64,000 nt of DNA. Origin: Candidatus Halobonum tyrrellensis G22 (GTDB lineage Archaea > Halobacteriota > Halobacteria > Halobacteriales > Haloferacaceae). The notes under the pieces are model-generated. The model saw only the letters and a list, made by a program, of their open reading frames with translations, made no database searches and was not told the origin of the DNA. This document shows, in pieces, positions 25,536 through 34,126 of this stretch; position 1 is the first letter of the stretch, and every line of letters begins with the position of its first letter. A program made the position numbers and the translations under genes. The stretch lies in assembly GCF_000495475.1 (NCBI RefSeq), contig NZ_ASGZ01000029.1, forward strand, positions 72,000 to 135,999, given 5' to 3'.

Positions 25536-28500
25536 TTTCGACGAGGTACTCGATGGTCTGCTCGAGGAACCGGTCGTCCTTGGCGAGCGCGACTTTCCCG
25601 TGCTCTTTGGCCAGCCGACGGATAACGAGGCGGCGGATCTCCTTGCGCGTCTGGGAGTTGGTCTCCCAGCCCTCGAACCGTTCAATCTCGGCGTCGAACT
25701 GCTCCAAGATGTCGGTCGCGATGCGCTCGGCCTCATCCTCATCGGCCACCTCGTCGCTGTAGTTTTCCGTCAGCTCGGAGTAGATGGCGTGTGCCGCCTC
25801 GCTCAGGCCGTGTTCGTCGAGGTCTTCCTCGAACTCGATGACATCGCGTTCCACGCGTTCGAGCTTCTCGACGGCCTCCGGATCTGTGAGGTCGCCGCGC
25901 TGCCAGCGGTCGACGATGTCCTCCAGCTTCTCGCTGAGCGACTTGTACTTCGGGTTCCGGTCGACCCGGGGCTGAAGGTGTTCCCGCGTGGCGTGTTCGA
26001 TAGCATTCGCCTTCGCGGCGGGCTCGGTCATCTGGTCGACTTGCTGGAGATGTTCCTCTCCGAGCTTGTAGACCGGGTAGCTGCTCTTGATGTCGCCGAT
26101 CTCGACGTTGTCGGCGATGATCTCCTTCGTCTTCTCACGAAGATTCTCCTCGGGATTCTCTTCGCGGTTGTTGTTCCGCCGGAAGGCAATATACACGTTG
26201 GTTAGCCACTTGTAGTCGTCCTGAATCCCGCGATCGACCAGCTCCCGGTCAGGTGACAGGGTCTCGTAGAGATCCTGCAGCTCACGGTATCCCTGCTTGA
26301 AGTCGCGCTTCGGCTGGGGCTTGCTGAGCCTTGCGAGGCACTTGTTGAGCGTCTCCTGCCGATTGTCGCGGGGAATGCCGTCGAACAGGCCAAGAAGGTC
26401 GTCGATGACCTCCTCGATGTCCTCAAGCAGTTGCTCGCGTGATCGATCAATCTCGTCGCGGACGTCCGATCCGTAGTCAAGGGCGTTGTCGAGGTTCGCA
26501 AACACGCCCTGATAGTCGACGATCTCACCGTTGTGCTTGCCGTCGGCCGGCCGATTCGTCCGAGCGATGGCCTGCAGGAGGTTGTGGTTCTTCAGGTTCC
26601 GGTCGAGGTACATCGTCTTCAGCACCGGCGCGTCGAATCCGGTGAGGAGCATGTCCACGACGACGAGCAGCTTCGGATCCTTGTCGGGATCCTTGAAGTC
26701 CTCAACGATCGCGTCGCGCTCCTCCGATGTCGTGTGGAACTGGCGGACGGTCTCGGAGTCGTCGCCGGTGCTGGTGTACAGCACTGCGACCTCCTCGGGG
26801 TCGTAGTACTTCCGTAGCTCCTCGCCGTAGATGGCGGCGGCCTTCCGGCTGGGAGTGACGACCATGCCCTTCCAGTTGTTGGGTCGCACCGACTCCTCGA
26901 AGTGGTCTATGATGCCTTTCTGCTCGCCAGCCCAGACGACTTCCTCAACGCGGGGTCGGAGTTCCGAGATCTCCGTGGTGGTGAGATACTTCTCGATCAC
27001 CTCCTGCTTCTCGTCAATGGAGAGGTCGGCGAACTCTCGGTCGAAGTCGACGTCGATCGCGTCGGCGTCGATTTCCCACTCCATGTCGTGTCGGAGGGAG
27101 AAGTGAACCGGCAGGATCAGACCGTCGTCGATCCCATCACCAATGGAGTAGTAGTGCAGGTACAGTTCGTCGGGCTTCCCCTCCGGGCGGTAGTTGTCGA
27201 AGGTGTCCCGCTCGGACTCCCGTACGGGCGTGCCGGTGAACCCGAAGTGGAACGCGTTCGGGAGCGCGGCGGCCAGCTTGTTGCCGAGATCCTTCTCCAT
27301 GAACCGGTGGGCCTCGTCGGACATGACGACCGTGGGCTGTTCCCGTTGGAGGTTGGACTCCACGTCCTCAAACTTCTGAATGGTCGTGACGATGAGTTCG
27401 CTCTGGTCGGTCTGAAGCCGACGCTCGAGATGGTCGATGTTCTTGGCCCGGGTGAACTGCTCGAAGTTCCCGAGGTTGTTGAGCGTCTGGGCCATCTGAT
27501 CCTCGAGATCCTTCGTGTCGACCACGAGGACGACTTTCGGGTGGTCGAGGACGCCACGCTCTAGCAGCATCCGGGCGGCGTACAGCATGGTGAACGACTT
27601 CCCGCTGCCCTGCGTGTGCCAGATCAACCCTCGGCGCATGGCCTCGTCGGTACGTCCCTCGCGGACTCGATCGACGATGCGGTTGGCCGCGTAGTACTGC
27701 ATGTATCGCGGGATGATCTTCGTCGTCCCGCCGGTGCGATGCTCGTAGAACACGAAGTTGCGGAGGACATCCAGCAGGGTCTCGTGGTTGCACATCGCCA
27801 GCACCGGCTCCTTGAGCGGGTTGGCGTCCTCCTCGTCGACGCGGTACTCCGGTGGAGTCTCGTTCTCATCGGCCTCCCACGGCATGTAGAATGACGAGGT
27901 CGCGCCGACGGCGCCGTAGCGGTACGCCATCGAGTCGGCAGCGACGTTCCAGAGGTTCGGAACGAACAACCGGGAGACGTCCTCCTCGTAGTCCCGGAGG
28001 TCGCTGATGGCGTCGTAGTAGTCATTCTCCTGCGCGAGCGATTTCAGCTCCATCGTCACCAGCGGGATGCCGTTGACGAACAGGTTCACGTCGGGCCGAA
28101 TGGAGTTCCCCCCGCGCTTCACGCGGAACTCGTCAGCGGCGACAAAGCGGTTGTTTTCGATGTCGCGGAGATCGACGAGGCGAACGAAGATGCGCTGCGT
28201 CTCCTTTCCCTCCTCGCTCGTGACGGCGAACCGCTTCCCGCGGACGAGCAGCCGGTGGAACTTCTCGTTGGCCTCCACGAGGTTGGCGCTGTCGTGGGCG
28301 AGGTCGCGCCGGAGCGAGGTCAGGAAGTCATCGACGTTGTCCTCGGTTATCTGGTCGTTGTTGCCGACCTCCGAGTCCACGAGCCACTCACGGAGCATCT
28401 CGTAGTAGATGACCTCTGTCGGGTCACGGCCGTACCTCTCGTCGAGAGTACTCGCACCCTCGCCCTCGTCCTCTCTGAGGCCGTAGGTATCGTAGTTCAG

Positions 28501-28566
28501 TCCCTCTAACCATCTGAGGACATCCTCTTTGACTCCTGATTCGTCTGGAGCGGCGGATTTATCCAT
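25525..28566 (-). CDS. hsdR: Type I restriction enzyme, R subunit
   Basis: A 1013-residue protein. The PD-(D/E)XK nuclease near the N-terminus has Asp159, Glu173 and Lys175 (RPDVNLF ... TMELKS). The SF2 translocase has Walker A HTQGSGKSFTM (~320), DEAH box VMSDEAHRF (~417), motif III FGFTGTPV (~443) and motif VI AIARTNRP (~665). The C-terminal ~250 residues are helical and bind the modification complex. It cleaves unmodified DNA after ATP-driven translocation with HsdM and HsdS. Its start overlaps the hsdS stop by 8 bases. All key residues are present, so it looks functional. Confidence 0.93.
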   Translation of the reverse strand: MDKSAAPDESGVKEDVLRWLEGLNYDTYGLREDEGEGASTLDERYGRDPTEVIYYEMLREWLVDSEVGNNDQITEDNVDDFLTSLRRDLAHDSANLVEANEKFHRLLVRGKRFAVTSEEGKETQRIFVRLVDLRDIENNRFVAADEFRVKRGGNSIRPDVNLFVNGIPLVTMELKSLAQENDYYDAISDLRDYEEDVSRLFVPNLWNVAADSMAYRYGAVGATSSFYMPWEADENETPPEYRVDEEDANPLKEPVLAMCNHETLLDVLRNFVFYEHRTGGTTKIIPRYMQYYAANRIVDRVREGRTDEAMRRGLIWHTQGSGKSFTMLYAARMLLERGVLDHPKVVLVVDTKDLEDQMAQTLNNLGNFEQFTRAKNIDHLERRLQTDQSELIVTTIQKFEDVESNLQREQPTVVMSDEAHRFMEKDLGNKLAAALPNAFHFGFTGTPVRESERDTFDNYRPEGKPDELYLHYYSIGDGIDDGLILPVHFSLRHDMEWEIDADAIDVDFDREFADLSIDEKQEVIEKYLTTTEISELRPRVEEVVWAGEQKGIIDHFEESVRPNNWKGMVVTPSRKAAAIYGEELRKYYDPEEVAVLYTSTGDDSETVRQFHTTSEERDAIVEDFKDPDKDPKLLVVVDMLLTGFDAPVLKTMYLDRNLKNHNLLQAIARTNRPADGKHNGEIVDYQGVFANLDNALDYGSDVRDEIDRSREQLLEDIEEVIDDLLGLFDGIPRDNRQETLNKCLARLSKPQPKRDFKQGYRELQDLYETLSPDRELVDRGIQDDYKWLTNVYIAFRRNNNREENPEENLREKTKEIIADNVEIGDIKSSYPVYKLGEEHLQQVDQMTEPAAKANAIEHATREHLQPRVDRNPKYKSLSEKLEDIVDRWQRGDLTDPEAVEKLERVERDVIEFEEDLDEHGLSEAAHAIYSELTENYSDEVADEDEAERIATDILEQFDAEIERFEGWETNSQTRKEIRRLVIRRLAKEHGKVALAKDDRFLEQTIEYLVENAE

Positions 28567-29944
28567 ATTTACTCACCCGTGGGTTGATCTCGATGTCGGC
28601 TTGGTTCGTCCGAACATCTCCGGAAATAAGGTCGCTCAGTAGACCTTGTTTGATCCTCGCTAGCTGGGACTTGTACCGCTCGTTCGACTCAATCTGCCTG
28701 TCGAACTCTCGGATCACTTCGGCGATCTCCTGCTGCTCTTCAACGGGAGGTCGAGGCATTAGGACACGCTGGACGTTTTGGGCGTTGATGTTCGCTTGGC
28801 TGACTCCCTTGGTTGCGAAGGCCATCAACCGATCCTGTCCCTTCTTCGAGTTCAGATAGTAATTCAGATAATAGGGGTTAGCATGGCTGTTAGTACGCAG
28901 CCGCACCAGATACGAGGCGAACACATAGTCTCCATCGAGATTGAAAAGCCCCGTCTTACCTACTAACTCGTAACTGTTCGTTCTGTTGAAGAGGACGTCC
29001 CCCTCTTCGACTTTGTACTTCTCGAACTCGTCGTCCTCCAAGTCGATGTACTTCATCGGGGAGTCCACCATGTACCCGTTCTCGATGTTGTTCATCCGGA
29101 AAACAGGGTATTCACCCTCTGTCGACAGGCTTTTTGAGAGGCCATATTGGGCCATCTCAACGACGTCTCCGATTGAGCAGACCTCCCACTCCGAAGGTAT
29201 GCGACCGACCGCAGTATCTTCAAAGTCGTCGTGCGACCGAGTACCCTCCCGAAGGAGTTCCTGCGTCACTCCTTTCTTGACCCGGTGCGTCTGCTGAATT
29301 ATCTCGTCTGTTTTTTCGATGGCCTGATCAATGTCCATCAAAATGCTGGCGGTCTTCCGCTGCTCCTTCATCGGTGGAAGCGAGACCTCCAACTCCTTCC
29401 GGAACACGTCGAACGGCACCCGCTGACGCCCCGTCGATCCGCGCATCCGCGAGATGGCGTAGTTCCGCACTGGATGGGATTTGGCCACGTAGTAAAGGTA
29501 CAGCGGGTGGATGTGCTCGTGGTCAGGCGACAGGACGGCGTATTCTGTCGAGCCGATGCCCACGTCGCTCCCCATCTCGTCAACGAAGGCCGTCTTGCCG
29601 TTCTCCGTACAGGGCGTGATGCGGGCGAACAAGGTGTCGCCCTCTCGGAAGAGCTTCCCGCTGTAGTCCGCCGCCTTGCGCTTCGTAGCGTACTTCGGAA
29701 ACGGCAGTTCGGTATCGAGGGCGTCCATCTCGATGTACGTGATTTCCTCCTCTTCGGGCGTGTATGAGGGGTTCACGTCGTATATTTCGGAACCATCGAC
29801 CAATTCCCACTCCGTGGGCACTACGCCCCAGAAGCGGCTCTGCGGCGCCTCGGTCGCCACGGCGCCACCGTCGGCAGCCGGCTCGGTGGCGTCCATAGTA
29901 GGCGAGTCGTCGGGCTGGTCGGCGGGGATGTCGTCGTTACTCAT
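28559..29944 (-). CDS. hsdS: Type I restriction enzyme, specificity subunit
   Basis: A 461-residue protein with two target recognition domains, each followed by a helical spacer. TRD1 runs ~30-215 and ends in the repeat-like PPMKEQRKTASILMDIDQAI. TRD2 runs ~255-420 and ends in PPVEEQQEIAEVIREFDRQI. These two matching segments are the usual HsdS conserved regions. The recognised DNA sequence cannot be inferred. ATG 29944 (MSNDDIPADQP) overlaps the hsdM stop by 8 bases. Confidence 0.92.
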   Translation of the reverse strand: MSNDDIPADQPDDSPTMDATEPAADGGAVATEAPQSRFWGVVPTEWELVDGSEIYDVNPSYTPEEEEITYIEMDALDTELPFPKYATKRKAADYSGKLFREGDTLFARITPCTENGKTAFVDEMGSDVGIGSTEYAVLSPDHEHIHPLYLYYVAKSHPVRNYAISRMRGSTGRQRVPFDVFRKELEVSLPPMKEQRKTASILMDIDQAIEKTDEIIQQTHRVKKGVTQELLREGTRSHDDFEDTAVGRIPSEWEVCSIGDVVEMAQYGLSKSLSTEGEYPVFRMNNIENGYMVDSPMKYIDLEDDEFEKYKVEEGDVLFNRTNSYELVGKTGLFNLDGDYVFASYLVRLRTNSHANPYYLNYYLNSKKGQDRLMAFATKGVSQANINAQNVQRVLMPRPPVEEQQEIAEVIREFDRQIESNERYKSQLARIKQGLLSDLISGDVRTNQADIEINPRVSKYG

Positions 29945-31553
29945 AGTTGAGAGCCTCCATGTGCTGGTCGAGTCGCGCCTCGATGTCGGCACGCTCCTGC
30001 TGGAGTTCGCGCAGCTCGGCGAGTTCCTCGGCGACGTCGATGTCCTCTTCAGGTTCGGTCGTGTCGACGTACAGAGCGATGTTGAGGTTGTAGTCGTACT
30101 TGCGTATCTCCTCGCGGGAGACTGTCCGGCTGACCTTCTCCTCGGTTGCCCAGTCGTGGTAGTTGTCGACGATGTGGTCGACACCCGCCTCCGTCAGCTC
30201 GTTCTGGCTGCTGTTGGAGACGTCCCGATAGAACGGCTCGTCGACCGCGTGGTTGTCCGCGGCGTGGAGGAACAGGACTTCTTCCTCGCGCTCCTCCGGC
30301 TTGTCCTCGTTCAGTACGAGGATGGACGTCGGGATGGCGTTGTTCTGGAAGAGATCGGCGGGCAATCCGATGATCGCCTCCACGAGGTCGCGCTCTACCA
30401 TTGGTTCCCGGTACCGCCCCTCGTGCTTGCGGAACAGCACGCCGTTCGGCACGACGATGGCGGCCCGGCCAGTCTCGTTGAGCTGTTCGGCGATGTGCAT
30501 GATGAACGCGTAGTCGCCGCGGTCGGCCCGAGGGAGCTTCTCAGTCCAGTCGAACCGGCCGTACGGATCGTCCTGCAGCCCGTCCTTGTCCCAGTTGGCC
30601 GAGAACGGGAAATTAGCGAGGACGTAGTCGAACTTGGTGAGTGTGGTGTCGTCCTCCGTGAACAGCGGTTCACTGAGCGAGTCCTGTCGCTTGACCTCCC
30701 CCTTCAGCCCGTTAAGGAACAGGTTCATCTTCGCGATGGAGGCGATGTCGGGGTTGACCTCCTGTCCCGTCATCGTGAGTTGAGAGGGGTCGCCGCCCTG
30801 CTCCTCCCGGAAGTGGTGGGCCGCTTCGATGAGGAAACCAGCCGAACCACAGGTCGGGTCGTGGAAGGTGTTGCCCGCCTCGTAAGGTGCAAGCAGCCGC
30901 ACCATCATCTGGACGATCTGCGGCGGCGTGAAGAACTCGCCCCCGTCGCGGCCCTCCTCGGACGCGAAGTGACGTACGAGATCCATGTAGGCTTCCCCGA
31001 GCATGTCATCGGGAAGGCGCTCCTGACTCAGGTTGTGGGTGCTAAGGTGTTCGACGAGGCGGATGAGCTTGCCGTCGGACTCTGCGAGTGCATCCGCGGC
31101 CATGAAGTCCGAGCGGAACACTCCGTCGAGCTGGTCGGGGTTCGCGTTCTCAATCTCGGTGAACGCCTCGTCGATGAACGACGCGACGTTCTCCTTCTGA
31201 CTCCGGAGATCCTGCTCGGCGTCCTTCCCCTTCCACTCGTACCCGTCGGGGAGTGCATCGTCGTCAGCCTCCCACAGGTACCCTTCCGGAATCTGGAAGT
31301 CGTGAAACGCCTCGTCGCGAGCGAGTTCGGCGTCTTCGAACTCCTCGAGGTTCGCCGCGTACTCGTCGACGAAGGTGTCGCTGATGCTCTTGTAGAACAC
31401 CAGCGGGAGGATGTAGTCCTTGTAGTCGGTCTTGTCGACCGTGTTGCGGATGATGTCCGCACACTTGAACAGGTGTTTCTCGAGCTGGTCGGTCGTGAGG
31501 TTGGTCGTCGGCTGGCTGTCGGCGAGCGTCTGCTGATTAGGGTCGTCAGTCAT
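29937..31553 (-). CDS. hsdM: Type I restriction enzyme, methyltransferase subunit
   Basis: A 538-residue N6-adenine methyltransferase. An N-terminal HsdM helical domain (~15-150) precedes the SAM site DPTCGSAGF (~236). The catalytic motif IV reads ANFPFS (~315), with Phe where most enzymes have Pro (NPPF). A second FTPPQIVQMMVRLL segment at ~205 is typical for HsdM, and a C-terminal coiled coil (LRELQQERADIEARL) likely contacts HsdS. Its start overlaps the stop of the winged-helix gene (ATGA at 31550-31553). Confidence 0.92.
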   Translation of the reverse strand: MTDDPNQQTLADSQPTTNLTTDQLEKHLFKCADIIRNTVDKTDYKDYILPLVFYKSISDTFVDEYAANLEEFEDAELARDEAFHDFQIPEGYLWEADDDALPDGYEWKGKDAEQDLRSQKENVASFIDEAFTEIENANPDQLDGVFRSDFMAADALAESDGKLIRLVEHLSTHNLSQERLPDDMLGEAYMDLVRHFASEEGRDGGEFFTPPQIVQMMVRLLAPYEAGNTFHDPTCGSAGFLIEAAHHFREEQGGDPSQLTMTGQEVNPDIASIAKMNLFLNGLKGEVKRQDSLSEPLFTEDDTTLTKFDYVLANFPFSANWDKDGLQDDPYGRFDWTEKLPRADRGDYAFIMHIAEQLNETGRAAIVVPNGVLFRKHEGRYREPMVERDLVEAIIGLPADLFQNNAIPTSILVLNEDKPEEREEEVLFLHAADNHAVDEPFYRDVSNSSQNELTEAGVDHIVDNYHDWATEEKVSRTVSREEIRKYDYNLNIALYVDTTEPEEDIDVAEELAELRELQQERADIEARLDQHMEALNYE

Positions 31554-32239
31554 GCGTTGTTGGTGAAGTAGGTCGTCATCGTTGCCGCCGGCGTGTCGCC
31601 GGGGAGGTACTCTGCGATGTCCACGTGCGCGTCCGCGAGAGCGTCGAGGCCCGCATGGACGCGGTCAAGGGCGACCGCGAGCTGGAGCAGGGGGCGCACT
31701 GTCTCCCACGCCGGGTCGTCCCGGCCCTTGAAGTCCGGGTGCGTCACGAGGTGGGTGGCTGCGCTCCGCACCAGCTGGTCGGCGTGGAGCATCACCTCGC
31801 GAACTGTCTGGATGCGGCTGTCGTCGAGCGCGTCGACGAGCGCCGCGACGAGGACGTCGAGGAGGAGGTCGTTGCCCTCGAACGTGTCCCGGAGGCCGCG
31901 CTTGGCGGCCGTGCGCGTCTCGTTGTACGCGGCCACCTCGTCGGCGAACCGGTCGGACTCGGACTCGCGGGCGAGGAACCGGTCGACGTGTTCGCGGTAC
32001 AGCGCCAGCAGTTCCGCCTCGACGATCTCGTACCGGCGCCCGTCCGTCTCGCGTACGAGGTCGGTCTCGACCAGCTTCCGGCAGTTGTTGGAGATGGCGC
32101 CCTTCGAAACCGGGAGCAGCTCGTCGAGGTCGCTCTGTCTTGGGGCCGTTCCATCGCGGAACTGCAGCTTTGCGATGGCCGCCACGATGTCCGTCTGTGT
32201 ACGGCCCTCTCGGGCGTCAAGCAGGGAAGTTGCTGCCAT
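31550..32239 (-). CDS. Winged-helix protein encoded before hsdM
   Basis: A 229-residue protein. Residues ~15-75 form a winged helix (RQSDLDELLPVSKGAISNNC, then LVRETDGRRYEIVEAEL). The remaining ~150 residues are all-helical and could sense a ligand or bind a partner. It overlaps hsdM by four bases, so it is fixed in the operon. It may act as an operon regulator or an accessory restriction component; no specific family is recognised. Confidence 0.72.
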   Translation of the reverse strand: MAATSLLDAREGRTQTDIVAAIAKLQFRDGTAPRQSDLDELLPVSKGAISNNCRKLVETDLVRETDGRRYEIVEAELLALYREHVDRFLARESESDRFADEVAAYNETRTAAKRGLRDTFEGNDLLLDVLVAALVDALDDSRIQTVREVMLHADQLVRSAATHLVTHPDFKGRDDPAWETVRPLLQLAVALDRVHAGLDALADAHVDIAEYLPGDTPAATMTTYFTNNA

Positions 32240-32241
32240 CC

Positions 32242-32865
32242 TTACTCCTCGAAGGTCTCGGTCAGTGCGGCGTGCGCAGCGTTTCCTTCGTGGTTAAGGT
32301 CGGTGATGGTCACGTCCACGGTGTCACCCTCTTCGAACTCCGTAGGGTCGTCTACATCGACGAACGTCTGTACCTTCTCGACCTCTCCGCGGAGCGTCGA
32401 GTTCGGTCGGCCCTGAATCTCTTCGACGACGAGTTTGCGTTCAGCACCCGGTTCGAACGGGAACGAACGCTGTTGCGCTTCGATGTGTGCCGCCTGCTTC
32501 TCCAGTAGGTCGGGGTTCAGACATCCCTCGACGGCGTCAAGACGTGCCGCGAGGTCGTCTTGCCGGCTCCGGAGATCGTCGATCTCCTCTTCGACGGTTT
32601 CTTCGAGGTCAGTCACGTTCGTGGCTAACTGACCGAGAGCCCTTCCGAGGTCGTTGATTTCGGATTGCAGGTCACTCGTGTCACCCTCCAGTTCCTCGAC
32701 GCTGCCATCGAGAGCATCTACGTGGGCAGATAGGGCGCGGAGATCTGCATCAATCTCCGGGACGGCCGAGCACAGCACGGCAATTGTTTCCAACTCGGTG
32801 GAGAGCTCATCGAGCCCTCCAACGCCAACCCCAGTCTGACTCCCTTGACTTTGAGCGGACATCAC
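32242..32865 (-). CDS. Coiled-coil protein with C-terminal TRAM/OB-like domain
   Basis: A 207-residue protein. Residues ~15-130 are a long acidic coiled coil with heptad Leu (LQSEINDLGRALGQLATNVT). Residues ~140-205 look like a TRAM/OB barrel (GEVEKVQTFVDVDD, then EFEEGDTVDVTITDLNHEG). TRAM domains usually bind RNA; the assignment here is by eye. It is the first gene of the six-gene restriction operon, two bases before the winged-helix gene. ATG 32865 or 32862 are both possible. Confidence 0.65.
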   Translation of the reverse strand: MMSAQSQGSQTGVGVGGLDELSTELETIAVLCSAVPEIDADLRALSAHVDALDGSVEELEGDTSDLQSEINDLGRALGQLATNVTDLEETVEEEIDDLRSRQDDLAARLDAVEGCLNPDLLEKQAAHIEAQQRSFPFEPGAERKLVVEEIQGRPNSTLRGEVEKVQTFVDVDDPTEFEEGDTVDVTITDLNHEGNAAHAALTETFEE

Positions 32866-33288
32866 AATTCATACTCGTATTGCTACCCACTTAGTACTTA
32901 TGGATAGGAGAGAAGATAGAGTTATCTAAGAGTTTAGCACCCCTTACTATTTTGTCAACGGAGGTTATAGGGCTGTATATGGCTGATCGAACATTCCATC
33001 GGAACGCGCTGCCGGGCTACGGCCAGTTATCGAGTGGCGAGAGAGATCACGACATGGATGGTCGTAGTGGTGCTCTCCCCAATCTCAACGCGATAGATAA
33101 TGCCACTGTACTCAACTCCGTCTCGCCCGTGGTCTGGATCCGGCCCCGTGCATCCGCGATCGTCAACACGATCTCGTCGACATCCGCGCCGAGTTGCATC
33201 TGCGGAGTACTGCGCACGGACAACTGGAATAAGCCACAGAATGGTGCTAGGGAATCCTGTTGAATTGGGATTCGTAACAAAATGTGGA
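32866..33288. other. Intergenic region between the restriction operon and attR
   Basis: No confident gene in these 420 bases. Close to 32890-32902 is a TATA-like ATAAGTACTAA (minus strand) for the restriction operon. Minus-strand fragments such as VDEIVLTIADARGRIQTTGE (about 33140-33200) have host-like composition but no intact frame with a start, so a decayed gene is possible. Confidence 0.4.
32892..32902 (-). promoter_or_regulatory. TATA-like box of the restriction operon
   Basis: On the minus strand CATAAGTACTAAG lies about 27-37 bases before the ATG at 32865. It would drive a single ~8-kb transcript through hsdM, hsdS and hsdR to the metallopeptidase, as all junctions overlap or are within two bases. 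Confidence 0.4.
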
Positions 33289-33303
33289 TAGTCCCGGGCG
33301 GAT
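33289..33303. repeat. attR, right 15-bp direct repeat of the element
   Basis: TAGTCCCGGGCGGAT is identical to 12917-12931. It overlaps the last 14 bases of tRNA-Gln (3' acceptor strand and start of the T-stem), so the gene was restored on integration. Confidence 0.85.
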
Positions 33304-33361
33304 TCGAACCGCCGTCGAAGGCTCCAAAGGCCCTCATGATTGGCCACTACACCACGGGACT
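33290..33361 (-). tRNA. tRNA-Gln (anticodon UUG)
   Basis: A complete cloverleaf of 72 bases: acceptor AGTCCCG pairs with CGGGACT. The anticodon arm AGGGC-CTTTGGA-GCCTT gives loop anticodon TTG, and the T-arm is GGCGG-TTCGAAT-CCGCC. No CCA end is encoded and no intron is seen. It serves as the integration target of the element on its 3' side. A T-rich TTTTG run follows within 20 bases on the minus strand. Confidence 0.93.
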
Positions 33362-33395
33362 TCAGGCCGCCACACGGGCGTACCGCCCCGGAACC

Positions 33396-33581
33396 CTAAG
33401 CCGTTCCGGAACCGCTCCACGCCCGCCGCCGGATGTCGAACCCGTCACACTCGGGGCACTGCTGTCTGTTCATCTCGAACGACGCGCCACAGCGGTGACA
33501 CTCGAACGTCAACGCCGGCTCCTCCCGTTCGAGACCGACGAGTCGTCTGAATCGATCGGTGATACCGATGCCCCCGCTCAT
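33396..33581 (-). CDS. Small zinc-ribbon protein
   Basis: A 61-residue protein with two CxxC knuckles (FECHRCGASFE and QQCPECDGFD), a single rubredoxin- or TFIIB-like zinc ribbon, and a basic tail (IRRRAW). It lies just upstream of the tRNA-Gln gene on the same strand. Such tiny zinc-finger proteins are frequent in haloarchaea; the partner is unknown. Confidence 0.72.
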   Translation of the reverse strand: MSGGIGITDRFRRLVGLEREEPALTFECHRCGASFEMNRQQCPECDGFDIRRRAWSGSGTA

Positions 33582-33667
33582 CTACGTGGAGCGTATCCGA
33601 GCGGGTAACTTAACTCCCCCGCCTCGGTTTCGCAGGGTGATTTCGCCGGGTTCGACGGCGCTCGCGG

Positions 33668-34120
33668 TCAGTCCGCGGGGTTCTCCTGTTCTTGCTCTTG
33701 GTTGCCTTCGACGTCGAGGTAGCGGCAGGCGTCGGTCTCGGCGTCGAAGCAGTCGGGGCACTCCGACGAGCGGTCGATGATCGTGTCGAGCCGTTCGGCG
33801 ACGGTGTCGTCGATCACCGCCTCCAGCGACCGCGCCTCCGCACGGAACTCCTCGACTTCGAGCACGTTCGCGAGGAAGCGCTCGATGATACAGTAGTTCG
33901 ACAGCGCCTCCCGCGCGCGGACGATCCCCTCCTCGGTGAGCGAGACGCCCTTGTACTTCTCGTGTTCCGCGAGGTCGCGGTCCTGTAGCTTCCCGATCAT
34001 CTCGTTGGCGCTCGCGGGGCTCACGTCGAGTGCGTCCGCGACCGCGCCGGTCGAGGCGGGCCCGTCCTCCGTCTCCTGGACGAGGTAGATCGCCTTGAGG
34101 TACTGGTCTGCGGTGTTCAT
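33668..34120 (-). CDS. DtxR/MntR-family metal-dependent regulator
   Basis: A 150-residue protein. The N-terminal winged helix (YLKAIYLVQETEDGPASTGA, then NEMIGKLQDRDLAEHEKYKG) and the dimerisation helices (NYCIIERFLANVLEVEEFRAEA) match DtxR/MntR/SirR proteins. A Cys/His-poor tail contains SECPDCFDAETDAC. It probably senses Fe(II) or Mn(II). The gene starts seven bases after the ferritin-like gene on the same strand, so both lie in one operon, implying metal homeostasis. Confidence 0.87.
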   Translation of the reverse strand: MNTADQYLKAIYLVQETEDGPASTGAVADALDVSPASANEMIGKLQDRDLAEHEKYKGVSLTEEGIVRAREALSNYCIIERFLANVLEVEEFRAEARSLEAVIDDTVAERLDTIIDRSSECPDCFDAETDACRYLDVEGNQEQEQENPAD

Positions 34121-34126
34121 ACTAGG

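Larger units (their letters stand above)
12917..33303. mobile_element. Integrated plasmid-like element, ~20.4 kb, in tRNA-Gln
   Basis: Bounded by a 15-bp perfect direct repeat TAGTCCCGGGCGGAT (12917-12931 and 33289-33303). The right copy covers the 3' end of tRNA-Gln, which remains whole. A tyrosine integrase starts 45 bases inside the left repeat. Inside are a prim-pol/helicase replication gene behind a repeat array, small accessory genes, and a Type I restriction operon. Base composition is visibly lower in G+C than on either side. No virion or conjugation gene was recognised, so an integrated plasmid is the simplest reading; a cryptic virus relic is the alternative. Confidence 0.88.

Noticed and set aside
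12917-33303. Classification of the element as a provirus
   Set aside because: No capsid, portal, terminase, packaging ATPase or lysis-like gene was recognised among its genes; plasmid origin fits better.
33047-33337. Minus-strand frame overlapping tRNA-Gln
   Set aside because: It runs through the tRNA gene and attR; only the middle segment looks protein-like, so at most it is a decayed fragment.
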